A stretch of 64,000 nt of DNA from Xiheibacterium sp038325765 (GCA_038325765.1 JBBQJI010000025.1:1-64000); one strand, 5' to 3'; counted from the stretch's first letter, positions 25,133 to 39,952 are shown. The notes: a model not told the origin generated them from the sequence alone. Translations and numbers: made by a program.

Positions 25133-27271
25133 TCAATCGCCGGCGGGCGCCCCTGGCACCGCGACCGAGCGGCCCGACTTGGCCTTGGGCTGGCGCGCAC
25201 GCCAGGCGGTGATGTCGCGCTGGCGGATCGCGTCGAGCTCGCGGCGATGGCCGTCGATCTCGACGAACGCCGCGGTCACGGACTCGCTCGACGGGCGCTC
25301 GGACATCGCCTTCAGGCCCTGCGCCGAGGCCAGCAGCGCGCCGGCGATGCCGCCCGCACCGGCAACGAACTGGCCACCACTGAGTGACAACCCCGTCGCA
25401 TGCTTGGTGGCGCCGAGCGCGAGCGAGCCCCACGGCGCCATGGCGACGGACCATGCCACCAACTGCTCGCGCTCCTCGGCGCGCAGGGCAAGGTTGGCCT
25501 TCGCCTCGGCCGCCGCCAGCTGGCGCTGCTTGGCGAGGTAGGCCTTGGACTTCGGCGCCTCCGCGGTCTCGGCGTCCTCGGCCGTGGACACGCTGCTGAA
25601 GGGAAATCCAGAGGTCCTGGCGAGAAACAACATCGAGAGCATCTCGATGTCGACCAGGCCGCCGAGCGCCGCGCCCGGGAGCGTCGCCGCGGCGATCGCC
25701 GACGATTGCCCGCGCTGCACCGCGTCACCGGCGACGCCACCCGCGAGGCGCTCGCCCAGCGCGGGATCGGTGCTGATCACGAGGTGCTGCCCGGCCACCG
25801 ACACGTGCACGGTGCGCCACTGCGGCACCCCGACCGCCCAGCTGCCGTGCTTGGCGTCCTTGCGCAGGGTGAAGGTGACGTCCTTGCGTTTGCGCCGTTC
25901 GGTCTCGAGACGGGTGCCCACCCGATCGAGCAGCGCCGCCGCCTTGTCGGGATCGGCGAGCTCGAGGTCGATGGCGAGCCCGAGTTGCTCGGGGCCCTCG
26001 AACGGGGCGCCGGCCTTGCCGTCGAACGTCATCGCGATCGCGGCGGTGCCGGTGAGCAGCGGCCGCAGCTCGGCGTCGAGATCGAGGTCGAGATTGCGCT
26101 TCGCCTCCGCGACGGCCTGCTCCCAGCTGAGCTCGTCGGCGCGCAGGAACTGATCCAACAGGGCCACGATCTCGGCCACATCGACGGCGCCGCTCAGCAT
26201 GGCGAGCGGACGGCCCGAGAGGGCCTTGGGCAGCGCCGGACTGCCCGGGTGATTGCGCAACGCCTTCATCAGGAGTCCGTCGGCGCCGAGCTCGAGCTGG
26301 CCCTCGCCGACCAGACCACCGGGCTTGGACGACATCGACCACACCACGCGGCCTGCCCCACCGATCACACGATCGACGAGGTCGAGCTCGGCCTGGCGCC
26401 GCGCCGCGGCTGCGCTCGCCCACTGCTTCGCGGACTCGGCCTCGGCCTCGAGCTCGGCGATGCGCTCGGGCGGCGCACCGGTGCTCTTGGCCCGTTCGAC
26501 CTCCTCTTGCGCCCAGCTCCCGTCGTCCAAACGGCGCTTCGCTTCAGCCCTGCGGAAGCCCGCCCAGATCGCACCGGCGTCGAGGTAGGTGGTCCAGTCG
26601 GCCGGGGCCACGCCGCCGGTCACCCGACGGAACGCGCGGTCGTTGGCGAGCGCCACGTTCGGATCGGCGGTCGCGATCGCCAGCCCGACGTCGCCCGCCG
26701 CCTGGGCGCCCTCGCCGAAGACGAGCATCGCCAGCGGGCCGCGCAGCACCAAGGCGGCGTCCCCGAAGCCGATGAGCTCCGCCCCCGCCATCGGCACGCT
26801 GCGCACCTCGCCCCGCCCCGCCATCCGCGAGACGACGAACTGGCGGAAGCGCCCCGGATCGGTCAGCGATCCGTAGACCGCGACGGTGACCGGATCGCTC
26901 GAGATCACGGCGACGCCCATGCGGCCGCCGATGTCGACCCCGATGCCCGCGAGCGCGACGGGATCGAGCAGATCGACGCCGACCGTCTCGGCCATCTGTG
27001 CGGTCACCTCGCGATACTCCGCGGAGAATTGCCGCACCAGCGCATCGCGACCGATGATCTCGGCCAGCCGGGCCGGCCCGGCGAAGTCCATCACCACCAG
27101 GCTCGAGGGCGGCAACAGCTCGGCGGCGCGGGTGACCGGCGCCAGGGGCTGCATTGCCCGGCCTGTGCCCGCGTCGCCCTGGTCCATGGCTGCGACGGCG
27201 CCACCGTTCGGTTTGCAGGCGAGAGGCAGGAGCAAGGCTGTGCAGAGCAACGCGGCGGTGCGGCAGGTCAT
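25133..27271 (-). CDS. Large lipoprotein of unknown function
   Basis: A 712-residue protein from ATG 27271. A TTG 51 bases upstream is less likely. The signal MTCRTAALLCTALLLPLAC suggests lipidation, though -3 Pro makes the lipobox atypical. The body is an extended alpha/beta protein with repeated segments such as LLPPSSLVVMDFAGPARLAE and SGRPLAMLSGAVDVAEIV, and two Lys/Glu/Ala-rich helical stretches (about 255-295 and 590-615) that could form coiled coils. The pattern is reminiscent of DUF3352-type extracytoplasmic proteins, but I cannot confirm it. No catalytic motif is visible. The stop is 80 bases before the membrane protein gene, and the start is 47 bases past the marR stop on the same strand. 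Confidence 0.7.
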   Translation of the reverse strand: MTCRTAALLCTALLLPLACKPNGGAVAAMDQGDAGTGRAMQPLAPVTRAAELLPPSSLVVMDFAGPARLAEIIGRDALVRQFSAEYREVTAQMAETVGVDLLDPVALAGIGVDIGGRMGVAVISSDPVTVAVYGSLTDPGRFRQFVVSRMAGRGEVRSVPMAGAELIGFGDAALVLRGPLAMLVFGEGAQAAGDVGLAIATADPNVALANDRAFRRVTGGVAPADWTTYLDAGAIWAGFRRAEAKRRLDDGSWAQEEVERAKSTGAPPERIAELEAEAESAKQWASAAAARRQAELDLVDRVIGGAGRVVWSMSSKPGGLVGEGQLELGADGLLMKALRNHPGSPALPKALSGRPLAMLSGAVDVAEIVALLDQFLRADELSWEQAVAEAKRNLDLDLDAELRPLLTGTAAIAMTFDGKAGAPFEGPEQLGLAIDLELADPDKAAALLDRVGTRLETERRKRKDVTFTLRKDAKHGSWAVGVPQWRTVHVSVAGQHLVISTDPALGERLAGGVAGDAVQRGQSSAIAAATLPGAALGGLVDIEMLSMLFLARTSGFPFSSVSTAEDAETAEAPKSKAYLAKQRQLAAAEAKANLALRAEEREQLVAWSVAMAPWGSLALGATKHATGLSLSGGQFVAGAGGIAGALLASAQGLKAMSERPSSESVTAAFVEIDGHRRELDAIRQRDITAWRARQPKAKSGRSVAVPGAPAGD

Positions 27272-27318
27272 GGCGGCGCCGACGTTAGCCCATCGCGAAG
27301 CCCCCCGCTCGGCGCGAC

Positions 27319-27876
27319 TCAACGGGGTCGGACGATGTTCTGGCGCAGCCGCTCGGTGGTGCGGGCGACGGTCTCGATCTCGGCCGCCGAGAACCCCTCG
27401 AACGCCTCGTCGAGCAAGGCGTTGGACACCGCGATGAAGCGCGGCAGCGCGCGATAGGCCCGGGGCGTGGGCGCGACCAGCACGGCACGCGAGTCGGCGG
27501 GGTCGGGATCGCGGCGCACCCAGCCCGACTCGTGCAGCGCATGCACGAAGCGACCGACCGTCACCTCGGCGAGCGCGAGCAAACCCGCGAGTTCGCGGGC
27601 ACGCAGCGGCCGCTTGGCCTGGAACAGCACCATGAGCGCGCTCGCCTGGGCCGGGGTCACGTCGCGCAGGCCCTGGGCGGCGAGCAGGGCCTGGGCGCGG
27701 CGCTCGATCTCCCGCTGGATGCGGCTGAGATTGAGGTAGGCCTCGGCTTGCACGCGGCGGCGCGCCAGGGCCACCGGTTTGCTCGAGCCTGCAATGGCGC
27801 CGGCCCCAGCTGCACCGGTGTCGGCCGCGGGTGCAGAAGGAGCGACCGGGGAGCGGCGGCGTGCGTTGGCGACCAT
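27319..27876 (-). CDS. MarR-family transcriptional regulator
   Basis: A 185-residue protein. A disordered Ala/Pro-rich N-terminus (about 40 residues) precedes the MarR winged helix-turn-helix fold: helix VQAEAYLNLSRIQREIERRA, recognition segment RARELAGLLALAEVTVGRFVHALHESGW at about 92-119, and wing RRDPDPADSRAVLVAPT. MarR proteins bind palindromic operators as dimers and are usually released by small ligands. It is divergent from a fatty-acid oxidation operon, and a perfect 16-bp palindrome lies in the 72-base gap, so it probably represses that operon and itself. An acyl-CoA or aromatic-CoA ligand would be logical but is inferred. Confidence 0.92.
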   Translation of the reverse strand: MVANARRRSPVAPSAPAADTGAAGAGAIAGSSKPVALARRRVQAEAYLNLSRIQREIERRAQALLAAQGLRDVTPAQASALMVLFQAKRPLRARELAGLLALAEVTVGRFVHALHESGWVRRDPDPADSRAVLVAPTPRAYRALPRFIAVSNALLDEAFEGFSAAEIETVARTTERLRQNIVRPR

Positions 27877-27908
27877 GGTGTGGCGCGAGGTGGACCTTGT
27901 CGCGAAAT

Positions 27909-27924
27909 ACTAAGCATGCTTAGT
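27909..27924. promoter_or_regulatory. Candidate MarR operator (perfect 16-bp palindrome)
   Basis: ACTAAGCATGCTTAGT is a perfect palindrome and stands out as AT-rich. It lies 24 bases before the thiolase start and 32 bases before the marR start, where a dimeric repressor would block both promoters. Confidence 0.75.
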
Positions 27925-27948
27925 TTCCCCCCGCAAGGAATCTCGACA

Positions 27949-29154
<1,206 letters not shown>

Positions 29155-29167
29155 AGCGGGGATCACC

Positions 29168-31315
<2,148 letters not shown>

Positions 31316-31324
31316 TCCCCGCCG

Positions 31325-32245
31325 ATGCCGTTCCATCCCGCGCCGCCGCTGCCCGCCCGCATCGCCTCCCTCATGCCGTTTCCCCGCGCGAGCTTCGAGC
31401 TCTCGCGGGGACGGCACGCCGGTCTCGAGATCCACTACGTCGACACGGGGCCGGCGGGCGCCGACGCGGTCGTGATGCTCCACGGCAACCCCACGTGGTC
31501 GCTGCTGTGGCGCAAGGTGATCCTCGGACTACCCGAGCGACGCTGCATCGCCCCCGATCTGCTCGGCTTCGGGCTGTCATCCAAGCCGGCACGGATCGCC
31601 GATCACAGCGTAGATGGCCATGCCGACGCGCTGTGCGAGCTCATCGAGGCGCTGCAGCTGCGCCGCATCGTGCTCGTGGGTCAGGACTGGGGCGGACCGC
31701 TGTGTGCGGCGATCGGGGCGCGCATGCCCGAGCGCATCCGCGGGCTCGTGCTCGGCAACACCTCGGTGATCGTGCCCGAGCGTCCCCGCGGCGGTTGGTT
31801 CCATCGTCTCGCGCGCATGCGCGGCGTCTCGGAGCTCGCGTTCATCGGCTTGGGCCTGCCGCAGAACGCGATGTTCGCCGTGCAGCACGACCGCGGCTCG
31901 ATCCGCGGTCTCGTCGGCCGCGCCTACCGCTGGCCGCTGCGACGGCTGCGGGATCGCGTCGGCCCGCTGGCGCTGGCGCGGATGGTCCCGAACGATCTGC
32001 ACCATCCGAGCATCGATGCGCTGCGGCGGGGTCAGGCGTGGGCACAGGGATTCGGCGGTCCGAAAGCGTTGGTGTGGGGTCGGCATGATCCGATCCTCGC
32101 GCGGGCGCTCGAGCGCCATCGCGTGGCGCTGCCGGGCGCCGCGGTGACGGTCACCGACGCGGGGCACTTTCTCCAAGAGGAGGTGCCCGAGGCGCTCGCA
32201 GCCGCGATCGCCTCGGTGTGGCAGCGCGGCGAGCCGACGTCGTGA
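31325..32245 (+). CDS. Alpha/beta hydrolase, haloalkane dehalogenase-like
   Basis: A 306-residue protein. HGNPTW at 53-58 gives the oxyanion region. The nucleophile elbow GQDWGG has Asp121 and Trp122 instead of the usual Ser, and the catalytic His281 is in DAGHFLQEE. An Asp nucleophile followed by Trp is the signature of haloalkane dehalogenases and of related enzymes such as the beta-lactone decarboxylase OleB. It follows fadB by 9 bases and is probably in the same operon. This makes a role in processing a lipid or CoA-related intermediate as likely as true dehalogenation. No OleA, OleC or OleD gene is in the window. Confidence 0.85.
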   Translation: MPFHPAPPLPARIASLMPFPRASFELSRGRHAGLEIHYVDTGPAGADAVVMLHGNPTWSLLWRKVILGLPERRCIAPDLLGFGLSSKPARIADHSVDGHADALCELIEALQLRRIVLVGQDWGGPLCAAIGARMPERIRGLVLGNTSVIVPERPRGGWFHRLARMRGVSELAFIGLGLPQNAMFAVQHDRGSIRGLVGRAYRWPLRRLRDRVGPLALARMVPNDLHHPSIDALRRGQAWAQGFGGPKALVWGRHDPILARALERHRVALPGAAVTVTDAGHFLQEEVPEALAAAIASVWQRGEPTS

Positions 32246-32268
32246 GCGCCGCTGCGCCGCGGACTCGG

Positions 32269-32288
32269 CGCGACGTCCGGATGTCGCG
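32269..32288. repeat. 20-bp near-perfect palindrome after the hydrolase gene
   Basis: CGCGAC-G-TCCGGA-T-GTCGCG reads almost the same on both strands (one G:T pair). It lies 24 bases after the hydrolase stop and may be part of the 3' end of that transcript or an operator. Confidence 0.45.
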
Positions 32289-32311
32289 GCGGCACCGGCA
32301 GGCGTGCGGCA

Positions 32312-32326
32312 GTGACATCCTGTCAC
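32312..32326. promoter_or_regulatory. Operator-like inverted repeat GTGACA-TCC-TGTCAC
   Basis: A perfect 6+3+6 inverted repeat lies 128 bases upstream of the MYXO-CTERM gene start. The form is typical of a dimeric regulator site. No regulator gene is adjacent. The remainder of 32246-32453 shows nothing else. Confidence 0.4.
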
Positions 32327-32453
32327 CGGCCCGTTGTCTGCGCCGCCGTCTCGCGCCGATTTGCGCAACCGGCGAGACGCGATCACGTGGTGCTGCCATG
32401 GCATCGCGGTTGCACGACGGCCCGAGACGGACGAACCTGGATCCGTCCTCTCC

Positions 32454-33860
32454 ATGATCCGCCGCCCTTTCGTCGCCTCCGCTCGCCGCCTCCCGCGTCG
32501 CCTCGCACTGGGTCCCTTGGCCGCAGTCCTCGCGGTCGCATGGCTCGCGCCTGCGGTCGCCGCGGCGAACGAGGTGCCCGCCGGGGCGAACTTCGACATC
32601 TGGTACTACACGACCGATCGCGACGGTGATCGCGACCGCCTGTTTTCCGAGACCGACCTCACCAGCTTCGTCAACCAGGCGCGCTGCCAGTGCAACCACA
32701 CGATCTCGACGCGGGTGCTGCTGCAGCGGGCGATGACGTTCTACGACCCCACCGTGCGGGTGGAGACGTTCATCGGCAACCGCTGCGACGTAGCGCAATC
32801 GACGGTCAACCCGCAGATCACCCCGTGCGTGCGCGTGCTCTCCGAGGCGCCCAACGCGTACACCAAGGCGATCAATTTCGAGTTTTCACCGATCTGGCTG
32901 GTCGGAGGCGTCGAGCCCAGCGGACCTCAGACACTCGGGCAGGCGACGCCGACCGGCTCGTGCGAGATCGGCCAAGGTGACGCCGGCATCTGGATCTGCA
33001 TCGAGAACGGCGCCCAACCCGAGTGCCAGCCCGAGGAATTCCAGGTCACGGGCACCCAGAACATGAACGCCACCGGCGGCACCGACGGCGGCGGCGGCGG
33101 TGTGGGCCTGCGCTACGACTTCGATCCGCCGCAGACCCTGCCATCGAACTTCACGACCGATTCGGGCGACGGCTCGGTCATCATCAAGTGGGAGCAGATC
33201 GCGACGGGCGATGTGTCGGGTTTCCGCGTGCTGTGTGCCGACGAAGACGGCAATCCGCTGCCGGGCAAGGGCATCGATCCACCGAGCCTCACCGGGATCA
33301 ACCGCGGCACCATCTACTTCACGCAGCAGAATTTGTGCCCCGAGGGCCCGTTCGACGGTGGCGAAGATCCCGACGTCGGGACCACCGGTGACGAGGCGAC
33401 CGGCGACAGCGGCAGCAGCTCGTCCGGCGACAGCAGCGGATCGTCCGGCGACAGCAGCAGCTCGTCCGGCGACACCGGCAGCTCGTCCGGCACCGGCGAC
33501 ACCGGCACGACGCCGCTGCCGAGCGACGGCATCGCTTCGCTGAACTGGGACTACATCTGCAGCCCGCACTTCAGCGGCACCTCGCAGGAGGCCCGCGTGA
33601 GCGGCCTGAACAACGGCGAGGAGTACCAGTTCCTCATCGTGGCCTACGACATCGCCGGCAACCCCGTCGCGGCGTCGGACGTGCTCGTCGCGAGCCCCCG
33701 CGAGACGATCGATCTCTGGGAGCAGTGCGAGATCGACGGCGACATCTGCGGCTCGGGCGGGTTCTGCAACTGCACGGCGGATGCGCGCCCCACCGATGGC
33801 GCGTGGTGGCTGCTCGCGCCGCTGCTCGGACTGGGTCGCCGGCGGAGGCGACGGGCATGA
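32454..33860 (+). CDS. MYXO-CTERM-like surface protein with SSGD linker
   Basis: A 468-residue protein from ATG 32454. The signal peptide is RLALGPLAAVLAVAWLAPAVAAA. Residues 40-300 include several Cys pairs (CQCNHT, PTGSCEIG) and a fibronectin-like segment (SVIIKWEQIATGDVSGFRVL). A linker rich in Ser/Gly/Asp/Thr (about 305-360) follows, then a second half of that domain (SGLNNGEEYQFLIVAYDIAGN). The tail CNCTADAR-WWLLAPLLGLG-RRRRRRA has the order Cys, hydrophobic helix, Arg cluster that defines MYXO-CTERM sorting signals, so it is probably moved to the outer surface. The function of the domains is unknown. Its stop overlaps the barrel gene start (ATGA at 33857). Confidence 0.8.
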   Translation: MIRRPFVASARRLPRRLALGPLAAVLAVAWLAPAVAAANEVPAGANFDIWYYTTDRDGDRDRLFSETDLTSFVNQARCQCNHTISTRVLLQRAMTFYDPTVRVETFIGNRCDVAQSTVNPQITPCVRVLSEAPNAYTKAINFEFSPIWLVGGVEPSGPQTLGQATPTGSCEIGQGDAGIWICIENGAQPECQPEEFQVTGTQNMNATGGTDGGGGGVGLRYDFDPPQTLPSNFTTDSGDGSVIIKWEQIATGDVSGFRVLCADEDGNPLPGKGIDPPSLTGINRGTIYFTQQNLCPEGPFDGGEDPDVGTTGDEATGDSGSSSSGDSSGSSGDSSSSSGDTGSSSGTGDTGTTPLPSDGIASLNWDYICSPHFSGTSQEARVSGLNNGEEYQFLIVAYDIAGNPVAASDVLVASPRETIDLWEQCEIDGDICGSGGFCNCTADARPTDGAWWLLAPLLGLGRRRRRRA

Positions 33861-34843
33861 TCGCGGCGGTCTTCTTCGCGGCGCTGCGGCCCGCGGCGCT
33901 GGTCGAGCCGCCATCGGCGGTGCCCGAGCCGGTCGCCGCCGACCCCGTCGCTGCGGCATCCGCCGCCACGTCGCCCACAGGCGCCCCCACCGAGGTCCCG
34001 CCGCCCCCGCCGGCCGCCAAACCCACCGCCCCACCGGCGCCACGCGGCCCCAAAGCGGTCCCGACCGAGGCCGCGATCGCCCGCGACAGCACCTTCCAAC
34101 CCGGGCCCGCACGGCGCGTGCAGCGTGGCCGCGGCAGCGCTCGCCCCGGCACTCCCCAGCGCTTCGAGTTCGAGTTCAAGATCGGCCCGTACCTGCCCGA
34201 GGTCGACAAGCGCTACTCGGGCGACGGCCTGGGCCCGTACGCGACGATCTTCGGACGCACCAACCGTGACGGCCTCGCGACCAAGCAGCCGCGGTCGGGC
34301 GTCATGCCGATCCTCGGCTTCGAGTGGCAGTTCGCCTACCTGGGCGGCCCGCTCGGCATCGGCACCCAGATCGGGTTCTTCCGCGATCGCGCCGACGCCC
34401 TGGTCGCCGATCCCGTGCCGGGCGAGAACCTGCGCTCGAGCGCCGACCGCGTCAGCTTCGGCATGGTCCCCCTCGCGGTGCTGGCGGTGTACCGCCTCGA
34501 GCTGTTCGCCGACTTCTACAAGGTGCCGCTGGTGCCCTACATCAAGGCCGGCATCTCGTACGCGTTTTGGTGGTCGAGGGACGGCAGCAAGAAGGTCGCC
34601 GTGAACAGCCAGGGCGAGAAGGGCCGCGGCGGCGTCGTGGGCTGGCAGCTCAACCCCGGCCTGATGCTGCGTCTCGACTTCCTCGAGCCTGGCTCGGCCA
34701 AGAAGCTCGACGTCAACACCGGCATCAACCACACGTACATCTTCGGCGAGTTCCAGCTCACCCGCCTGCGCAACTTCGGCGTGGGCAACACGATCGACCT
34801 GGGCGACAAGACGTTTTTCGGCGGGTTGGCGATCGAGTTCTAG
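33857..34843 (+). CDS. MXAN_2562-like outer membrane beta-barrel protein
   Basis: A 328-residue protein. It opens with a short hydrophobic stretch, then a Pro/Ala-rich periplasmic linker (about 15-75). From FEFEFKIGPYLPEVDK (about 98) to the C-terminal Phe (GGLAIEF) it shows alternating hydrophobic/polar strands typical of a barrel: GVMPILGFEWQFAYLG, GIGTQIGFF, FGMVPLAVLAVYRL, GWQLNPGLMLRLDF. The KIGPYLPEVD opening is characteristic of the myxobacterial MXAN_2562 barrel family, whose function is unknown. Translational coupling to the MYXO-CTERM gene suggests that the two work together, perhaps barrel and passenger. Confidence 0.82.
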   Translation: MIAAVFFAALRPAALVEPPSAVPEPVAADPVAAASAATSPTGAPTEVPPPPPAAKPTAPPAPRGPKAVPTEAAIARDSTFQPGPARRVQRGRGSARPGTPQRFEFEFKIGPYLPEVDKRYSGDGLGPYATIFGRTNRDGLATKQPRSGVMPILGFEWQFAYLGGPLGIGTQIGFFRDRADALVADPVPGENLRSSADRVSFGMVPLAVLAVYRLELFADFYKVPLVPYIKAGISYAFWWSRDGSKKVAVNSQGEKGRGGVVGWQLNPGLMLRLDFLEPGSAKKLDVNTGINHTYIFGEFQLTRLRNFGVGNTIDLGDKTFFGGLAIEF

Positions 34844-34850
34844 CAGTCCC

Positions 34851-36382
34851 TCATCGCCGCGATCGCGGCCGATACAACAGCACCTCGATCGATCGCTGCC
34901 CCGGCAGCCCCTCGAGTTCCGTTCGCACATACCCCGCCGCCGCGACCCTCCGCAGCACGGCCCGCCGCTGCGCCGCACGCTCGGGCCCGTCGACGTGCGA
35001 CGACACCACGAACACCCCCTGCGGCCGCCCCGCCATGACCTCGGCGATGTCCGCCGGCGCGTGCGCCGAGATCGGCAGCTCGTAGACCGCGAACGGATAG
35101 GCGACGAGTTCGAACGGCACCAGCACCGCGACGTCGCCCCGCCCCGCCCCGCCGCGGATCGCCGCAGCGACGTCGCGCCACGGCTCGAAGCCCGACGTCG
35201 CCCACTGCTTGCGCAGCCCGGAGACGTACAGGACCCCGACCCGCCACGCCGGCACCGCCAAAATCGCAGCGGTGAGCGCAGCGGTGAGCGCAGGGCCGGT
35301 CCGCGGCAACCACCGCGCCCTCGCGGCGCCGAGCACCCCCGCGATCCCGGCCACCCCGGCCGCCACCAGCAACGCGACCGGCACCAGCGACGGCATGAAG
35401 TAGCGCAGCGTCACGAAGTGCTCCGGGTTGCGCACGAAGATCACCGACATCGGCAGCGCCGCCAGCAACCCCAGCGCCGCCACGCATCCGCGTGCGCGCC
35501 ACGTCGGCACCGACACCGCGCACGCCGCCACCGCCGGCACCCACGGCGTGTCGAGGCCGAACGTCGCCAGATCGACGACCAGCGGCCACGCGTTCTCGAC
35601 TGGCCCCGCCGCCGACGCGAGCTGGCCACCGCCACCGGTCACCCACACCGTCCACATGCCAGGGACAAGCGGCGCGCATGCGATCGCACCGGCGACGATG
35701 GTGAGCCCCCACTGCCGGGGCGTCGGCGCCGACGGACTGCGTCGGACGATCCAGGCCGCTGCCGCCGTGAGTGCGGCCAGTGTGCCGACGAACGGCAGCG
35801 CGAACAGGTGCAGCCAAGCCGCCGCCGCCGCCGCTAGCCCGAGCGCGACCATCTCGCCATCGCGCGGCTGTCCCGCGTCGCGAGCGCGATCGAGCACACG
35901 CACGACCAGCCACAGCGCGATCGCGGCGACCAGCGCGAGCAGGGTGTAGTGCCGCGCCTGCTGCCCGTACTTGATCGCGTACGGCATCGCCGCCCACACC
36001 ACACCCGCGACGGCACCCGCACCGAGCCCGAACAATCGGGCGCCCAGCACCACCACCATCGCCGCGATGCCGGCGTTGGCCGCCACCGACGGCGCCCGGA
36101 CGCAGACCTCGGCGGTGCCACACACCGCGATCGTCGCCTTGAGGAGCAAGAAGTAGCCAGGGGGGTGATGGGCGCCGCCGTAGGCCTCGCCCCGCATCGC
36201 AAAGATGTCGACGACGTCGCGGCGGGCGTCGAAGACGGAGAAGGTCTCGTCCAACCACAAACTGGCGTCGGCCAGGCCGACCGTGCCCAGTGCCAGCGCG
36301 AGAGCTGCGGCGAGCACCGCGGCCACCGTGGCCCACTTCGCCCCGGCGGCAGTCGGCGGCGGCGCACCGGCGCCGCCGCGAC

Positions 36383-36386
<4 letters not shown>
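34851..36386 (-). CDS. GT-C family membrane glycosyltransferase (PMT/ArnT-like)
   Basis: A 511-residue protein from GTG 36386, chosen because it overlaps the RNase R stop as GTGA. About 10-12 transmembrane segments are present. The first extracytoplasmic loop carries SLWLDETFS with Asp46/Glu47, the acidic catalytic motif of GT-C enzymes, and HHPPGYFLLLKA follows at about 74-85. A soluble C-terminal region (GYVRTELEGLPGQRSIEVLL) ends the protein. Such enzymes move a sugar from a polyprenyl-phosphate donor to a protein or lipid on the outer side of the inner membrane. The acceptor is unknown. It is convergent with the barrel gene, with 7 bases between the stops. Confidence 0.82.
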
Positions 36387-38551
<2,165 letters not shown>

Positions 38552-38566
38552 AGGTACGCGCGAAAA

Positions 38567-39841
38567 CTACCGCGTTGCCGCCTCAGCCGCCAGGGCGCGC
38601 ACGACACCGTCGTCGCAGGCGACCACGAGCGTGCCCTCTTGGCCGAGGGCGACCGCCGCGTCGATGTCGGCGGGGAACTCCAGCGACCACCTGCGCACGC
38701 CGTCGGGGCCGAGGGCGTAGAGCGTGTCGTCCTGGCTGCCGAAATACAGCACGCCGGTGCGGTCGAGCGTCGGCGTCGCGACGATCGGTCCGCGCGCGGC
38801 GAAGCTCCACAGTCGTCGCCCCGACGGATCGAGGGCGGTCAGCGTGCCGTCCATCGATGCGACGTACACCGTGCCGTCAGGGGCGACGCGCGCGGCGCTG
38901 CGGATCCCCGCGGTGGTCGGCCACGTCCACCGCACTGCGCCCGTGTTCGTGAGCGCGTAGAGCTTGCCGTCGTCGGCACCGACGTAGATGTCGCCGCCCA
39001 CACCGGCGACGGGAGAGCCGTCGACGTCGGGTCCGATGTCCAACACCCAGCGCGGCTCGCCCGTCGGTGACACCGCGGTCAAGGTGCCATCGTGGCCGCC
39101 GAACACCACGAGCTCGCCCAGGAGCGCCGGGGTGCTGTAGACGTGCGGCGCCGGCACGTCGGCGCTCGCCGGGGTGTGCCAGCGGATCTCGCCGCTCGGA
39201 CCCACGCGATACACACCGTCGGCCCCCACGAGCAGATCACCGCCCTCGAGGAGCGTGGGACCGCCGTCGACGTCGCAGCGGGTGCCCTCGGGCCCCGCCG
39301 CGCGTGGTGGCCGGCAGTCGCCCAGGCGCAGGCGCACCGCGACCGTGCCGTCGGGATCGATGCCATACAGCGTGTCGTCGTCGGCGCCCACCCATAGCCT
39401 GCCGGCCTCGTCACGGGCCGGCGAGCCCCACACGATGCCGTCCACCAGCACCTCGAAGCGCACGCGTTCGTTCGCCTCCGGCGCGGCCGACAGCGCCAAC
39501 ACCCGTCCGGCGTGGTTGGCGACGTAGACGGTCGGCGCGTCGCCGCCCACGACCACGGGCGCGCCGGTGATCGCCGCGCCGGTCGCGAAGTCCCAGACCA
39601 AGTGCGGCTGTCGCGACGGGCCGGCCACGGCTTCGCTCACAGCGGCAGCCTGCGGGCTCGACGGGCCGTCCACGCACGCACCCTCTGCGCAGCGCTGGCC
39701 CTTTGGGCAGTCCGATGCGCTGCGACACCGCGGATCGTCGTTCCGCGGGTCTTGCGGCCGGCAACCGCCGCCGAACGCACCGAGGACCAGCAGGAGCACC
39801 GATGCGCGGAGTTGCGCCGCGCCGCCGATTCCTGAAACCAA
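38567..39841 (-). CDS. PQQ-like beta-propeller lipoprotein
   Basis: About 424 residues. The start is uncertain: TTG 39841 gives a short n-region and a signal (SVLLLVLGAFGGGC) with a possible lipidation Cys. An ATG at 39982 would add 47 mostly basic residues. After the signal comes a Cys-rich segment of the myxobacterial type (RCRSASDCPKGQRCAEGACVDG, trimmed here), then seven or more PQQ/WD-like blades with repeated Y-V-G-A-D-D-G-LYAL patterns (for example DIYVGADDGKLYALTNTG and VLYFGSQDDTLYALGPDG). Such propellers usually serve as protein-binding scaffolds, for instance in BamB. No PQQ enzyme residues are evident. The stop lies 15 bases from the rnr start on the same strand. Confidence 0.78.
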   Translation of the reverse strand: MVSGIGGAAQLRASVLLLVLGAFGGGCRPQDPRNDDPRCRSASDCPKGQRCAEGACVDGPSSPQAAAVSEAVAGPSRQPHLVWDFATGAAITGAPVVVGGDAPTVYVANHAGRVLALSAAPEANERVRFEVLVDGIVWGSPARDEAGRLWVGADDDTLYGIDPDGTVAVRLRLGDCRPPRAAGPEGTRCDVDGGPTLLEGGDLLVGADGVYRVGPSGEIRWHTPASADVPAPHVYSTPALLGELVVFGGHDGTLTAVSPTGEPRWVLDIGPDVDGSPVAGVGGDIYVGADDGKLYALTNTGAVRWTWPTTAGIRSAARVAPDGTVYVASMDGTLTALDPSGRRLWSFAARGPIVATPTLDRTGVLYFGSQDDTLYALGPDGVRRWSLEFPADIDAAVALGQEGTLVVACDDGVVRALAAEAATR

Positions 39842-39952
39842 AGGTGGGACAGATCGCGCCAAGCGCCGGGATTCTCCGCGAAATCGGGCTTTGACTTCCA
39901 ATTCTGTAGGTGGTAGTCGTACGGGACGGCGTTTCGGCCGCTTGCAGTTAAT

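Noticed and set aside
39921..39946. Possible sigma-54 promoter (TTGCA preceded by GG pairs)
   Set aside because: The GG to GC distance does not give the fixed ten-base spacing of -24/-12 promoters.
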